This document shows, one piece after another, positions 44,481 through 54,521 of a DNA stretch of 64,000 nucleotides. The notes beneath the pieces were generated by a model, which worked only from the letters and a program-made list of their open reading frames with translations, had not been told where the DNA came from and made no database searches. The DNA is from Flavobacteriaceae bacterium CG2_30_34_30 (GTDB taxonomy: Bacteria; Bacteroidota; Bacteroidia; Flavobacteriales; Flavobacteriaceae), in assembly GCA_001873105.1 (NCBI GenBank), contig MNYN01000060.1, positions 1 through 64,000 of the forward strand, given 5' to 3'. Numbering within the stretch: position 1 is the first letter of the stretch; the number at the start of each line of letters is the position of its first letter. Both the position numbers and the translations under genes were made by a program.

Positions 44481-44513
44481 AAAAAGCGACTCTATTTAAA
44501 GTCGCTTTTTTTA
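44481..44513 (+). terminator. Terminator after menD
   Basis: AAAAAGCGACT and AGTCGCTTTTT form an 11-bp stem around CTATTTAA, followed by more T. Confidence 0.9.
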
Positions 44514-44524
44514 TGGCATTCCAC

Positions 44525-44532
44525 TACCTTTG
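44525..44532 (+). promoter_or_regulatory. -7 promoter element of the CvfB-like gene
   Basis: TACCTTTG matches TAnnTTTG, 15 bases before the ATG at 44548 and just downstream of the menD terminator. Confidence 0.5.
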
Positions 44533-44547
44533 TAAAAATATGCATAG

Positions 44548-45378
44548 ATGATTGAAATAGGACAATACAACAACTTAGAAATAATCAGAGAGGCAGTTCA
44601 AGGTGTGTATCTAGCAGATAATGAAGGCAATGAAGTTTTATTGCCAAATAAATATGTGCCCAAAGAATTTAAAATTTGGGATACAATTTCGGTTTTTGTG
44701 TATTTAGACCATGAGGAACGAATTACTGCAACGACTATAAAACCATACGTAACGCTCCAAAATTTTGGTTATTTGCGCTGTATGGATGTAAATGAATATG
44801 GAGCATTTGTTGATTGGAACCTAGAAAAACAATTGTTTGTGCCGTTTAAAGAGCAAGCCAGACCTATGCAGGTGGGTAATTGGTACATAGTGTATGCTTA
44901 TTTGGATGAAAAAACAAATCGTTTGGTAGGTTCTAGTAAAACAAAAAAATATCTATCTAATGAAAACATCACTTTAAAAAAGTTTGACAAAGTAGATATT
45001 CTTGTGACCCATCTTACTGAAAAAGGAGCAAATGTCATCATAAACCGAAAGCATGAAGGGCTTATTTATAAAGAAAATATTTTTGAAGACATCCGCACTG
45101 GTGATAGGCTAGAGGCTTATATTAAAAAAGTAAGAGAGGACGGAAAAATTGATGTTGTATTGCAAGAAGAAGGCTACAAAAGTATTGAGCCTAATGCGCA
45201 ATTTGTTTTAGAGGAATTGCAAGCTTCAGGAGGTTTTCTTCCACTTCACGATAAATCAAACCCTGAGGAAATTAAAAACCAATTGGGTTTAAGTAAAAAA
45301 TTATTTAAAAAAGCAATTGGAACCCTTTATAAAGATAAAAAAATAGAAATTAAAAAAGACGGTATAGAACTTCTTTAG
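44548..45378 (+). CDS. CvfB-like S1-domain RNA-binding protein
   Basis: A 276-residue cytosolic protein of the CvfB family. Three S1-type beta-barrels and a C-terminal winged helix are expected: S1A (about 1-65) with IGQYNNLEIIREAVQGVYLA, S1B (about 70-135) with FGYLRCMDVNEYGAFVDWNL and LFVPFKEQARPMQVGNWYIV, then S1C (about 150-215) with LVTHLTEKGANVIINRKHEG. The winged helix is FLPLHDKSNPEEIKNQLGLS followed by KKLFKKAIGTLYKDKKIEIK. In Staphylococcus CvfB affects virulence and RNA turnover; the biochemical role here is not established. It stands alone. Confidence 0.85.
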   Translation: MIEIGQYNNLEIIREAVQGVYLADNEGNEVLLPNKYVPKEFKIWDTISVFVYLDHEERITATTIKPYVTLQNFGYLRCMDVNEYGAFVDWNLEKQLFVPFKEQARPMQVGNWYIVYAYLDEKTNRLVGSSKTKKYLSNENITLKKFDKVDILVTHLTEKGANVIINRKHEGLIYKENIFEDIRTGDRLEAYIKKVREDGKIDVVLQEEGYKSIEPNAQFVLEELQASGGFLPLHDKSNPEEIKNQLGLSKKLFKKAIGTLYKDKKIEIKKDGIELL

Positions 45379-45452
45379 AAGGAAAATGCATAAAGTTTAG
45401 CCTGTTTTTATCTTGCTTAGAAAGAGTTTTACTTATGTGGTTATTTTTTGGC

Positions 45453-48275
45453 TTAATACCATCTTCTAGAAAATAATCGAAACAAAGTATCCGGGCTTAA
45501 CGTAACAATAAATCGTATTTTTTGGTCATAATTATCCTGTGCGGGTTCCCAACCAAGACTAGAATACATTGGAAAATACACTTCAAAATAATCGGCTATT
45601 AAACTCACTCTAATTCCTGTATCGTAGAGAGCTTTTGTGCCCACATAACGGTTGTTAACTAACCCAACATCGCCATAAACATGTATAAATTGCCAAATGT
45701 TTGTACTTGCATTTATAGTGGTTAACCAACGGTTTGCGAAGGGTGTGTCTAGTTTAGATTTAAAGCCACCCTCGGCAAAAATAATTTGTTGGCTAAATAA
45801 TCCGGAACTTTCTGACCTTCCATAATAATTATAATCAAAAAGATAGTCAGTAGGTCTGTCTAATGCAAAACTAAAAAAGTTAGATTCTGCGGCATTTTTA
45901 TTAGTAATAAAACTACCAGCAAAAAGGCGAAGGTTAAGCTGACGGTTGTTTAAAAACAGCTTTCTGTATTCCAATGTGGCATAAATTTTTTGAAATTTTG
46001 AAGATATTTCATAATCAAACTTAGCTCTAATATAATTAATTAAATTGATGTTAGAGGTGACATATTGTAAATTGATGACATTATAGTTTGGCTCGTCTGG
46101 AATGATGATATTGGTGTTTATGTCTCTTTGAACTAAAACATTTCTTAAATTAATGAATCTTTTTTTATTGCCTCTTAAATCTAATTCTCGAAAAGCTAAA
46201 GTAGAATAGGTCGATAACTTTCTATATAATAAATCGGTATTATAGGAAAATGTTCTTCCAGAAACACCTAAAATCATGGCGTACAATTTTTTGTTTTCTA
46301 TAGGGTAGGTGTAAAATGCAGAACCGCCACCTACAATTGTATTTGAGGTTAATCCATATTGAGGTTCAATTTTAAAAATGAAATTTTTTGCTAGCACTGT
46401 TTTATTGTACAATTTTGCACCTAAAGTAATACCATCATATAAGTTGTATTCAGTAACAGGCATAAAAAAAAGCTGGTGATATTCAGGATCTTCTACGTCT
46501 TGGAATAAACGAAATTGTATTGGTTTTTTAAAAATCCCATTTATTTTTCTGTAATTGTTTCTTTTGTTAAATTCAGGTGTTTTTTGTTCAAAATCAATCG
46601 CTATTCTATCTACACCTTCCCTAGGAATTTTAATTGTTTTTGTGTGTTCAAAACCATCTTCCCATTGTTTTGAAATAATATTTCTTTTGTTCATGCCGTA
46701 TAAGGAAAAAGGCATGGTATTTTTTCTTTTATTGATAATAGTGACGGCAAGCGAATCTCCCATTTTTTCCACTTTCCCTATTTTGTAATCTATTTTTTTA
46801 TTAGTTGCTACATATTCATCAAAAAACCAAGACACATCTTTGCTTGTTTTGGATTCTAAAATAGTCCTGTAATTTTTTACTTTTGTGGGTTTTAAAAGAT
46901 ATTCTTCGTAATATTTTTTAATGGATTTGGCTACAATGTCATTTCCTAGATATTCATCTAAATAATGAAGTCCTACACCTCCTTTGTATCCGGAGGCTAT
47001 TTCGGCATTATATTTTATTAAGGAATCTTTTGTCATTCCTATAGGCTGATCGATATTTAAACGAGCTGAATTCATATACAAAAAAGCATATTGGTCATTA
47101 AATTCTAATTGTGCTGCGTGTAACCATTTTAACCCCCACACAGTACTTAAACTTCCAACAATTTTCATTTCAGGATAATACTTGTCTGTATATTTCATCA
47201 TTAAATATATCTGCAAGGCTTCCGGAAACCAATGCTCTATTCTTGGATTTAATAGCAAGGTATTTTTTATAAATACCCCTGTAATGGATTTAAGTTGTTC
47301 AATATCATATTGAAAACCATCCGGAAAAGGACGAATAAAATTGGGTAATTGATTAAACCCATAAACCGGATTTTTTTTATACTCTTCATCAGAAATTATC
47401 ATTTTTTCAAAAGGATATTCTCCTAATTCCTGTTTTAAAAATTGAATGATTCTATCAATTTGAAGTGCTTTTAATGGTGGAAAAAGACCTTTATCATTGA
47501 TACTGCTTACCACTTCTACCTCATCGGTTATAATTTTTTCAAAAGAAGATTCTCTTTCCAAATAAAGCGTTACTGATGTTCTGTTTTCACCTTGTAATTT
47601 ATTGGTTATAAATCCATTCGTTGACTCTCCAATTGTATGGTTTAAATCAGTGGTAACAATAAATTCTTCTGGTGTTTTTAATAGAATGTTGAAGGATGAA
47701 GGCGGCATATAAAAATCGTCTAAATTCTTATTGCTATATGCTTGCCATTGGCCATCAAAAACAGCAGGAGTTATAAACCAGAATTTTAAATTATAATCTC
47801 CGTTTCTTTTATAACCGAATCGGGTAAATTTTGCGTCCGGAAGTTTTACCTCATAAACAAAATTAAAAAGGTAAGTTTCCCCAGGCTCAATAGGATATTC
47901 AGGGATAACTTTAATAATATCTACTTCTTCACCTCTTTTCCAGTTCAGTGTTTTGTAAGAATCATTCGATATAGAATGTAAAAAAGTTTTTCCTCGATTT
48001 TTTTGTTTTTCAAAATGAAAATTACTTTGAAAATTATAGGAAAAACGTTTTGCTAATGGCGTTGTTTTAGACGAAAAACTATTTGCCCAATCTAAAAAAT
48101 AAATGGTATCTAGTGTTTGGGTGGAAGTATTTTTATAGTTTACTTGTTCTTTAATCTGAAGGAGATGTTCATCTATATTTAATTCAGCAAAAATGGTGAT
48201 TTCATGTTGTGCCGAAAGAACATCACAATACATTAAAACCAAAAATACCCAAAGAAATTTAGCATTTGTTTTCAA
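45453..48275 (-). CDS. M1-like gluzincin domain without HExxH, fused to an outer-membrane barrel
   Basis: A 940-residue exported protein (signal peptide MKTNAKFLWVFLVLMYCDVL...AQ). Residues ~22-230 resemble the N-terminal saddle of M1 aminopeptidases (HEITIFAELNIDEHLLQIKE, YKNTSTQTLDTIYFLDWANS). Residues ~240-520 follow the M1 catalytic layout, but the HExxH motif is replaced by a stretch around SITGVFIKNTLLL, while the downstream Glu helix is retained (HWFPEALQIYLMM, Glu352). So zinc catalysis looks lost. From ~600 on, alternating aromatic strands (YDGITLGAKLYNKTVLAKNF, LRLFAGSFITNKN) and a C-terminal aromatic end (SRRWY) suggest an outer-membrane barrel. It abuts the upstream nuclease gene with no gap. 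The role is unknown; a surface binding module is one option. Confidence 0.75.
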   Translation of the reverse strand: MKTNAKFLWVFLVLMYCDVLSAQHEITIFAELNIDEHLLQIKEQVNYKNTSTQTLDTIYFLDWANSFSSKTTPLAKRFSYNFQSNFHFEKQKNRGKTFLHSISNDSYKTLNWKRGEEVDIIKVIPEYPIEPGETYLFNFVYEVKLPDAKFTRFGYKRNGDYNLKFWFITPAVFDGQWQAYSNKNLDDFYMPPSSFNILLKTPEEFIVTTDLNHTIGESTNGFITNKLQGENRTSVTLYLERESSFEKIITDEVEVVSSINDKGLFPPLKALQIDRIIQFLKQELGEYPFEKMIISDEEYKKNPVYGFNQLPNFIRPFPDGFQYDIEQLKSITGVFIKNTLLLNPRIEHWFPEALQIYLMMKYTDKYYPEMKIVGSLSTVWGLKWLHAAQLEFNDQYAFLYMNSARLNIDQPIGMTKDSLIKYNAEIASGYKGGVGLHYLDEYLGNDIVAKSIKKYYEEYLLKPTKVKNYRTILESKTSKDVSWFFDEYVATNKKIDYKIGKVEKMGDSLAVTIINKRKNTMPFSLYGMNKRNIISKQWEDGFEHTKTIKIPREGVDRIAIDFEQKTPEFNKRNNYRKINGIFKKPIQFRLFQDVEDPEYHQLFFMPVTEYNLYDGITLGAKLYNKTVLAKNFIFKIEPQYGLTSNTIVGGGSAFYTYPIENKKLYAMILGVSGRTFSYNTDLLYRKLSTYSTLAFRELDLRGNKKRFINLRNVLVQRDINTNIIIPDEPNYNVINLQYVTSNINLINYIRAKFDYEISSKFQKIYATLEYRKLFLNNRQLNLRLFAGSFITNKNAAESNFFSFALDRPTDYLFDYNYYGRSESSGLFSQQIIFAEGGFKSKLDTPFANRWLTTINASTNIWQFIHVYGDVGLVNNRYVGTKALYDTGIRVSLIADYFEVYFPMYSSLGWEPAQDNYDQKIRFIVTLSPDTLFRLFSRRWY

Positions 48276-49529
48276 TTATTTTTTTAAAAATTTATAGGTT
48301 TTATTGGAAATTTGGTTTGGAATTAAGTAATACATTCCGCTTGCATAACTAGAAATATCTACTTTATATTGCAGGGTATTGTTGTTTTTAATACTTGTAA
48401 TTTTTTGTCCAAATACATTGTAAATATCAAAAGCTATTTCTTTTTGTATACGGTTATCCACTTGAATATTTAAATAGTTTGTAGCAACATTTCCGGACGG
48501 AAATTGTATAAGATTACTATTTGTAAAATCAGGAGTGCTTAAAAAGGTTTGATTGGTTTGTAATTGCATAACAATGGGTAAATGGTCACTCATTAAATAC
48601 AAACGGTCACGAAGGGCTTGACTATAAAATCCATCGCAGTCGGGCGAATCTATACGGTTATTTAAGCAATTATCATTATTGCCAAAAGATTTATAGGTAT
48701 CCTGCAGATATAACATTTCCGGGTTTTGAAGCATATTTTCAGAAACGAGTATATAATCAAATCTATCGTCTAAACCGCCACCGGCACCGCCACCAAAACC
48801 TACATTGCTCAATCGTGTGCTTTGTGAATGTAAGTAAGCAAAGTTTGGATTGTCATGCCAAGACCCGGGAGCATCAAGTGGGTCTGCCATAGTAATGGCA
48901 TTGTTGGGATTTAAAAGTTCTTGATACGCTGGCTCTGACGATGTGTACAAATTTAAGTCGCCCGAAAAGATTACGTAGGAATTTGGATCTAAATTTGGTA
49001 AAGTTGCGGTAAATTCAGATACCATTTGTAAACGTAATTGTTGGTTTGCTGATCCGGTACTCGATTTTAAATGTGCCACATAAAGGTCAAGAAAAACGGG
49101 ATTATTTTGTTGGTCATCTGTAAGAAGTTTTAGTTGAAATCTATTAATATCTCTAATAGTTGTTACAATTACATCAGTGGTTTCTAAGAAAAATTTAGAT
49201 GCCTTAAAGAATACCATTTGCTGTAATTCAGAAATTCCGGATTGATTTGCTACAAAAGGAGATCTTTCATAAATATTACCAGTATTGTTTAGTGCATTAT
49301 TTAAAATATCATCTGCTCCTTCTTCCGTTTCTATTTCGCATACCATAAAAATATCAGGGTCGTAAAAGGCAATGATATCCGATAAAATTTGCGCTCTATT
49401 TGGAGTAGGAGCACTAGGATAATTAAAAACATTGTAAAACATTGTTTTTATAACTTCCTGAGAAAAAGCTCCCTGAAAAATTAAAAAGCAGAAAACGATT
49501 AGTAAATTTTTTAGTTGAATCAAATTCAT
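48276..49529 (-). CDS. Secreted endonuclease/exonuclease/phosphatase-family protein with T9SS domain
   Basis: A 417-residue exported phosphoesterase-like protein. The signal peptide is LLIVFCFLIFQGAFSQ. The EEP fold is shown by MFYNVFNYP (metal-site start), FMVCEIETEEGADDIL (Glu), YVIFSGDLNLYTSSEPAY (GDxN), the HSQST/RFDYILVSENML block and LMSDHLPIVMQL (SDHxP catalytic His). Extracellular nuclease or phosphatase activity is thus likely, and the active-site residues look complete. The last ~75 residues are a T9SS sorting domain: SGNVATNYLNIQVD, FDIYNVFGQKI and a final KFLKK. Its gene ends at the base before the M1-like gene begins. Confidence 0.88.
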   Translation of the reverse strand: MNLIQLKNLLIVFCFLIFQGAFSQEVIKTMFYNVFNYPSAPTPNRAQILSDIIAFYDPDIFMVCEIETEEGADDILNNALNNTGNIYERSPFVANQSGISELQQMVFFKASKFFLETTDVIVTTIRDINRFQLKLLTDDQQNNPVFLDLYVAHLKSSTGSANQQLRLQMVSEFTATLPNLDPNSYVIFSGDLNLYTSSEPAYQELLNPNNAITMADPLDAPGSWHDNPNFAYLHSQSTRLSNVGFGGGAGGGLDDRFDYILVSENMLQNPEMLYLQDTYKSFGNNDNCLNNRIDSPDCDGFYSQALRDRLYLMSDHLPIVMQLQTNQTFLSTPDFTNSNLIQFPSGNVATNYLNIQVDNRIQKEIAFDIYNVFGQKITSIKNNNTLQYKVDISSYASGMYYLIPNQISNKTYKFLKK

Positions 49530-49541
49530 TTTAATACTTAA

Positions 49542-50231
49542 TTAAAAATTTGGACTTAGATTATACTCTCCATAAAATTCGTCTAAAATATGTAATACTT
49601 CATCTTCAGTATCCACAAGATTAAGTAAATCAATATCTCCTTCGCTAATATTTCCAAACTTATCTTGAATGGTTGCTCGTATCCAATCTATTAAACCTCC
49701 CCAAAATTCAGTACCAACAAGAATGATAGGAAAGGCATCAATTTTTTTAGTTTGAATAAGTGTGATTGCTTCAAAAAGTTCATCAAGAGTACCAAACCCT
49801 CCGGGCATAACTACAAATCCTTGTGAATACTTAACAAACATTACTTTTCTTACAAAAAAATAATCAAAATCTAAACTTTTATCGCTGTCAATATAAGGAT
49901 TATCTTGTTGTTCAAAAGGCAAATAAATATTCAAACCAACCGAAGTACCTCCGGCAAGATGTGCCCCTTTATTTCCGGCCTCCATTATTCCTGGACCGCC
50001 ACCGGTAATTACACCATAACCACTCTCGGTTATTTTTTTTGCAATTTTTTCGGCTAGTAGGTAGTATTTATTATCAGGTTTTGTTCTTGCAGATCCAAAA
50101 ATGGAAACACAAGGACCAATTTTACTCATTTTTTCATAGCCGCTTACAAATTCACCCATGATTTTGAATATTGCCCATGAATCATTTGTTTTTACTTCAT
50201 TCCATTCTCGTGTATGTGTTTCTCTTCTCAT
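49542..50231 (-). CDS. LOG-family (TIGR00730) nucleotide 5'-monophosphate phosphoribohydrolase-like protein
   Basis: Rossmann-fold protein of 229 residues. Diagnostic motifs are VSIFGSARTKPDN, the GGGPGIMEAGNKGAHLAGG block and the catalytic PGGFGTLDELFEAIT (PGGxGTxxE). In plants and several bacteria LOG enzymes release cytokinin bases from nucleotides; in most bacteria the true role is uncertain and may be nucleotide salvage or cleaning. The enzyme is longer at the N-terminus (RETHTREWNEVKTNDSWA) than the shortest LOGs, which is common in Bacteroidota. It lies 12 bases upstream of the nuclease gene and 49 bases downstream of uvrA. Confidence 0.92.
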   Translation of the reverse strand: MRRETHTREWNEVKTNDSWAIFKIMGEFVSGYEKMSKIGPCVSIFGSARTKPDNKYYLLAEKIAKKITESGYGVITGGGPGIMEAGNKGAHLAGGTSVGLNIYLPFEQQDNPYIDSDKSLDFDYFFVRKVMFVKYSQGFVVMPGGFGTLDELFEAITLIQTKKIDAFPIILVGTEFWGGLIDWIRATIQDKFGNISEGDIDLLNLVDTEDEVLHILDEFYGEYNLSPNF

Positions 50232-50280
50232 GTATTTTAAAATGTAACAGTTTGTTGTGTTATTCCCCTACGTTTTTTTG

Positions 50281-53112
50281 CTAAAATAACTCTTTTTTTA
50301 AGAACTTGGCAGTATAACTTTTTTTGTGATTTGCAATAACTTCCGGAGTTCCTTCGGCAATAATTTTTCCCCCTTTTTTACCGCCTTCTTGACCAATGTC
50401 TATAATATAATCTACTGTTTTTATGACATCCATGTTGTGTTCAATAACTAAAACCGTATTTCCTTTTTCCACTAATTTATTTAATACAATTAGTAAAACT
50501 CGTATATCTTCAAAATGTAATCCGGTAGTGGGTTCATCGAGTATGTATAAGGTATTTCCTGTGTCGCGTTTTGATAATTCGGTTGCAAGTTTTATGCGTT
50601 GTGCTTCTCCTCCTGAAAGTGTTGTAGATTGTTGTCCTAGTGTGATGTATCCTAAACCTACGTCTTGTATTGTTTTTACTTTTCTATATATTTTTGGAAT
50701 GTTTTCGAAAAAGGATACCGCCTCATTAATAGTCATATCCAATACATCAAAAATTGATTTTCCTTTATAACGTATTTCTAATGTTTCTCTAGTAAATCGT
50801 TTTCCTTGACAAGTTTCACAAGTAACGTACACATCGGGTAAAAAGTTCATTTCTATAACACGAACTCCAGCTCCTTGACAGGTTTCACACCTGCCACCTT
50901 TTACGTTAAAACTAAATCGACCCGGCTTATAACCACGAATCATTGCTTCGGGAACTTTTACAAATAAACTTCTTATTTCTGAAAATACGCCGGTGTAGGT
51001 TGCGGGGTTTGATCGAGGTGTTCTTCCAATTGGCGATTGGTTCACATCTATTACTTTATCAATATGCTCTAATCCTTCAATTTTTTTGTAGGCAAGCGGT
51101 TTTTTTACGCCATTAAAGTAATAAGCATTTAAAATGGGATATAAGGTTTCATTAATTAAAGAAGATTTTCCACTTCCTGAAACGCCTGTAATGCCTGTCA
51201 TTGTTCCTAGGGGAATGGTTAAGGTTACATTTTTCAGGTTATTTCCTGTAGCACCACAAAGTTTTAAATAGTTACCATTACCAACTCTTCTTTTTTGGGG
51301 AATTTCAATATTTTTTGTTCCTTTGAGATACGCTGAGGTTAAAGTATCTTGTCTTTTTACTTCCTCAGGTGTTCCTTCTGAAATGATTTCTCCTCCAAAT
51401 TTTCCTGCTCCTGGACCAATATCAATAACGTGGTCGGCTCTTTCAATCATTTCTTTATCGTGTTCTACTACGATTACAGAGTTTCCCAAGTCTCTTAGCT
51501 GAATTAGAGCGTGGATTAATCTTTCGTTATCTCTTTGGTGTAACCCTATACTTGGCTCGTCTAAAATATACAGAACTCCAACCAATTGTGAACCAATTTG
51601 TGTGGCTAATCGAATGCGTTGCGCTTCTCCACCGGAAAGAGATTTGGAGCTTCTGTTAAGAGAAAGATAGTGTAGCCCAACATCTACTAAAAATTGTATT
51701 CGAGTATTTACTTCTTTGATTATTTCTTCTGCAATTTGAATTTGCTTTTCGGTAAGATTTCTTGGAAGTTTAAGAAACCATTTCTGTAGTTCATCAATAT
51801 CCATTTCTGATAGTTCAGCAATGTTTTTTCCGTTTATTTTAAAAAATAAAGATTCTTTTTTTAATCGAGTTCCTTTGCATTCCGGGCACTGAATATGGTT
51901 CATATATTCTTTTGCCCAACGTTTTAAAGAAGTGGTGTCATTACTGTTATAGGTGTTTTGAATGAAAGTGGCAACACCTTCAAAATCAATTTTATAACTT
52001 CGGGTTATACCAAGGGTTTTTGATTCCACTTCAAATTTTTCCTTACCACCATATAAAATCATTTGCAAGGCTTCATTCGGTATTTTTTCTATAGGGTCTG
52101 TAAGTTTGAATGCAAATTTTTCGGCGATGAGTTCTAGTTGTTTAAAAATCCAATTATCTTTTTGTGCCCCATGAGGCACAATGGCTCCTTGTTTTATAGA
52201 TAATTTTTTATTCGGAATAATTTTATTTACTTCTACTTCATATAAATGCCCAAGACCTTTGCAGTTCGGACACATTCCTTTGGGAGAGTTAAAAGAAAAG
52301 TTATTTGGCTCTGGATTTGGGTAAGAGATTCCTGTTTTAGGGCACATTAATGTTCTGCTGAAATAGCGTATTTCTTGGCTTTCATTTTCTAGAACCATAA
52401 TAGCATCTTCTCCGTGATACATAGCCGTTTTAATAGCTTCGTTTAATCGGTTTTCATAGTCTTGGTCAGCAAAAAGTTGAAGTCTATCAATTACTATTTC
52501 AATATCGTGGGTTTTATAACGATCTACTTTCATTCCTTTAGAAAGATCTACCAACTCCCCATTTATTCGCACTTTAAGAAAACCTTGTTTAGCAATTTGT
52601 TCAAACAGTTCTCTATAATGTCCTTTTCTAGAGCGAATGATTGGTGCTAGAAAAGTAATTTTTTTGCCTAAAAATTCTTCAAGAATAAGCGATTTTATTT
52701 GCTCATCGTTATAACGAATCATTTTTTCGCCGGTATTATAGCTATAAGCATCTGCTGCTCTAGCATATAAAAGCCTTAAAAAATCATAAATTTCAGTTAT
52801 GGTGCCAACAGTGGAACGTGGGTTTTTTCCCGTGGTTTTTTGTTCAATGGCAATAACAGGAGAAAGGCCATCAATTTTATCGACATCAGGTCGTTCTAAA
52901 CTACCTAAAAATTGTCTTGCATAAGCAGAAAAAGTTTCTATATAACGGCGTTGTCCTTCCGCATAAATAGTATCAAAAGCTAAAGACGATTTTCCGCTGC
53001 CGGAAAGTCCTGTGATAACTACTAATTTTTCTCTTGGAATTTTAACATCAATGTTCTTGAGATTGTGCACTCTGGCACCAAAAACCTCAATAAAATCCTC
53101 TTTTTTAACCAT
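50281..53112 (-). CDS. uvrA: Excinuclease ABC subunit UvrA
   Basis: Damage-recognition ATPase of nucleotide excision repair. Two ABC modules: Walker [17 protein letters not shown] near residue 36 and [17 protein letters not shown] near residue 645. Signature motifs [20 protein letters not shown] and [20 protein letters not shown] follow. Zinc-finger cysteines are seen in [15 protein letters not shown] with [15 protein letters not shown], and in [18 protein letters not shown] with [12 protein letters not shown]. The UvrB-binding insert and full length (943 residues) are present. The minus-strand -7 element TATCTTTG lies 5 bases before the ATG, so translation may start at the mRNA 5' end. Confidence 0.97.
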   Translation of the reverse strand: MVKKEDFIEVFGARVHNLKNIDVKIPREKLVVITGLSGSGKSSLAFDTIYAEGQRRYIETFSAYARQFLGSLERPDVDKIDGLSPVIAIEQKTTGKNPRSTVGTITEIYDFLRLLYARAADAYSYNTGEKMIRYNDEQIKSLILEEFLGKKITFLAPIIRSRKGHYRELFEQIAKQGFLKVRINGELVDLSKGMKVDRYKTHDIEIVIDRLQLFADQDYENRLNEAIKTAMYHGEDAIMVLENESQEIRYFSRTLMCPKTGISYPNPEPNNFSFNSPKGMCPNCKGLGHLYEVEVNKIIPNKKLSIKQGAIVPHGAQKDNWIFKQLELIAEKFAFKLTDPIEKIPNEALQMILYGGKEKFEVESKTLGITRSYKIDFEGVATFIQNTYNSNDTTSLKRWAKEYMNHIQCPECKGTRLKKESLFFKINGKNIAELSEMDIDELQKWFLKLPRNLTEKQIQIAEEIIKEVNTRIQFLVDVGLHYLSLNRSSKSLSGGEAQRIRLATQIGSQLVGVLYILDEPSIGLHQRDNERLIHALIQLRDLGNSVIVVEHDKEMIERADHVIDIGPGAGKFGGEIISEGTPEEVKRQDTLTSAYLKGTKNIEIPQKRRVGNGNYLKLCGATGNNLKNVTLTIPLGTMTGITGVSGSGKSSLINETLYPILNAYYFNGVKKPLAYKKIEGLEHIDKVIDVNQSPIGRTPRSNPATYTGVFSEIRSLFVKVPEAMIRGYKPGRFSFNVKGGRCETCQGAGVRVIEMNFLPDVYVTCETCQGKRFTRETLEIRYKGKSIFDVLDMTINEAVSFFENIPKIYRKVKTIQDVGLGYITLGQQSTTLSGGEAQRIKLATELSKRDTGNTLYILDEPTTGLHFEDIRVLLIVLNKLVEKGNTVLVIEHNMDVIKTVDYIIDIGQEGGKKGGKIIAEGTPEVIANHKKSYTAKFLKKELF

Positions 53113-53117
53113 GTTTG

Positions 53118-53125
53118 CAAAGATA
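53118..53125 (-). promoter_or_regulatory. -7 promoter element of uvrA
   Basis: Minus strand TATCTTTG is identical to the umuD -7 box and ends only 5 bases before the ATG at 53112. Confidence 0.5.
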
Positions 53126-53196
53126 CTTATTTTATACCAAAATTGTAAAGGTCAAGTACTTTTTGTACTATTAAAATAAAGGAAATAAAAAGGCTT

Positions 53197-54210
53197 TTAA
53201 ATTTCAATTTCTTTAGTTAAGAACTGATAAAAAGAAGATACAATAAAGAAAATTAAACTAAGTATAATTGCAATGGATAAAACAAGCACAAAAGGGTCTA
53301 AAGAAAATAAAAGATAAAGGATAGGCAGTAATACCCCAAATAGAACAAATCCTAGCAATAAAGAAAAAATATTGTTCATCATTTTCGGGAGTTTTTGTGC
53401 GGTAAAGGTTTGGTATTGGTGTAGTTTTGGAAGTACTTCTTTGTTCATATATTCACCAAGTTTGGATAAGAAAACTTCATTAAATGAGGAGTCTTCAAAG
53501 GCTTCACTATCTATAGATTGTGCAAGGGTCATGATTTTATCTTGGTGGCGCTCAAAAACAGCTTCTAAATCCAGAGCACTTTTGAATGTTGCGTATTTAT
53601 AGCCAAAATAATACCATAAACCGGACCCACATTTGTGCTCTAACCATTTTTCAACAATCGCATTGTCATAATGTTTTGGGTATTTAATATTTTCGGTAAC
53701 TATTTTTTCTTTAGGAGAAGTAATTACTAGTGCTTTAAATTCTAGATATAAATTTTCTGTGTCTTGGTATGGATGGTTTTCTTGCAAAAATTCTATGGCT
53801 AATTTTGAAGAGCCTTTATAAAATTCTTTAACCTCGAAAAAGTTTAAATTGGCATATTCTTCATCTAAATAATGTTTTAATCCGGGCAACCACATTTTAG
53901 ATCGTAAAAGCAAATCGATAATCGATCTGAAATTATGCATTTTTTGAGTGATTTTATTTAATTCAGCAATAACATTTGTTCGGTTATTTCTTAAGTTTAT
54001 GACCATAGTAGCTAAATAGAACATTATAGAAACTGCTATAATACCACTTATGGTGATGATGATTTTTAAAATTGTTTCAAGAATAGTTAAAAAGGTAGGG
54101 TCATAAGTCAATTTATCCCATAATAAATAAATGAGAGCCAAACACAAAATACCGCTAATTAAAAGTGGTATCAAGTTCAAAAGATCTTTGATTAAAGATT
54201 TATTTCCCAT
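53197..54210 (-). CDS. Unknown membrane protein, 337 residues
   Basis: I do not recognise a family. Two N-terminal helices (about 13-33 LIPLLISGILCLALIYLLWD and 43-68) and two C-terminal helices (about 280-300 and 305-330, VLVLSIAIILSLIFFIVSSF) flank a ~200-residue soluble middle that is helical and charged. Conserved-looking patches are FYKGSSKLAIEFLQENHPYQ and LEHKCGSGLWYYFGYKYATF. The layout could be a two-helix sensor or scaffold protein with its central domain on one side of the membrane. The start ATG is at 54210. The 311-base upstream region has no convincing promoter. Confidence 0.6.
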   Translation of the reverse strand: MGNKSLIKDLLNLIPLLISGILCLALIYLLWDKLTYDPTFLTILETILKIIITISGIIAVSIMFYLATMVINLRNNRTNVIAELNKITQKMHNFRSIIDLLLRSKMWLPGLKHYLDEEYANLNFFEVKEFYKGSSKLAIEFLQENHPYQDTENLYLEFKALVITSPKEKIVTENIKYPKHYDNAIVEKWLEHKCGSGLWYYFGYKYATFKSALDLEAVFERHQDKIMTLAQSIDSEAFEDSSFNEVFLSKLGEYMNKEVLPKLHQYQTFTAQKLPKMMNNIFSLLLGFVLFGVLLPILYLLFSLDPFVLVLSIAIILSLIFFIVSSFYQFLTKEIEI

Positions 54211-54521
54211 GCATATTTACCATGCAGCAACCAAGTGGTTTTTTTGGAACTAAAAGAATCTTATGCTATAAGATGGTTATTTTTATATTCTAAAATGTTT
54301 TTTTACCAATAATTGTGGGACTAATTTTTATAGTTTATAAATATTCTTATAATATAATGATTGTCTGTTTCCCTTAATTTTGTTGATACAAAAACATTAA
54401 AGACGGTTCCCCAATAGTCTTTCTGCTTTATATTTATTAGTTATTTGGTTTATATTTAGCCTGCTAATTTACATAAAATTCTTACAAAAAGTAGTATAAT
54501 ACCTACATTTATTGCGTTTTA
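54211..54521. other. 311-base AT-rich intergenic region, nothing recognised
   Basis: Separates the stop of the gamma-glutamyltransferase gene (left end 54522) from the start of the unknown membrane protein. A TAATTTTG on the plus strand is an isolated -7-like match with no matching -33. No open frame, hairpin terminator or repeat stands out; a small RNA cannot be excluded. Confidence 0.5.

Noticed and set aside
54360-54480. Small RNA gene in the region before the unknown membrane protein
   Set aside because: Only an isolated TAATTTTG is present; there is no -33 box, terminator hairpin or known RNA motif to support it.
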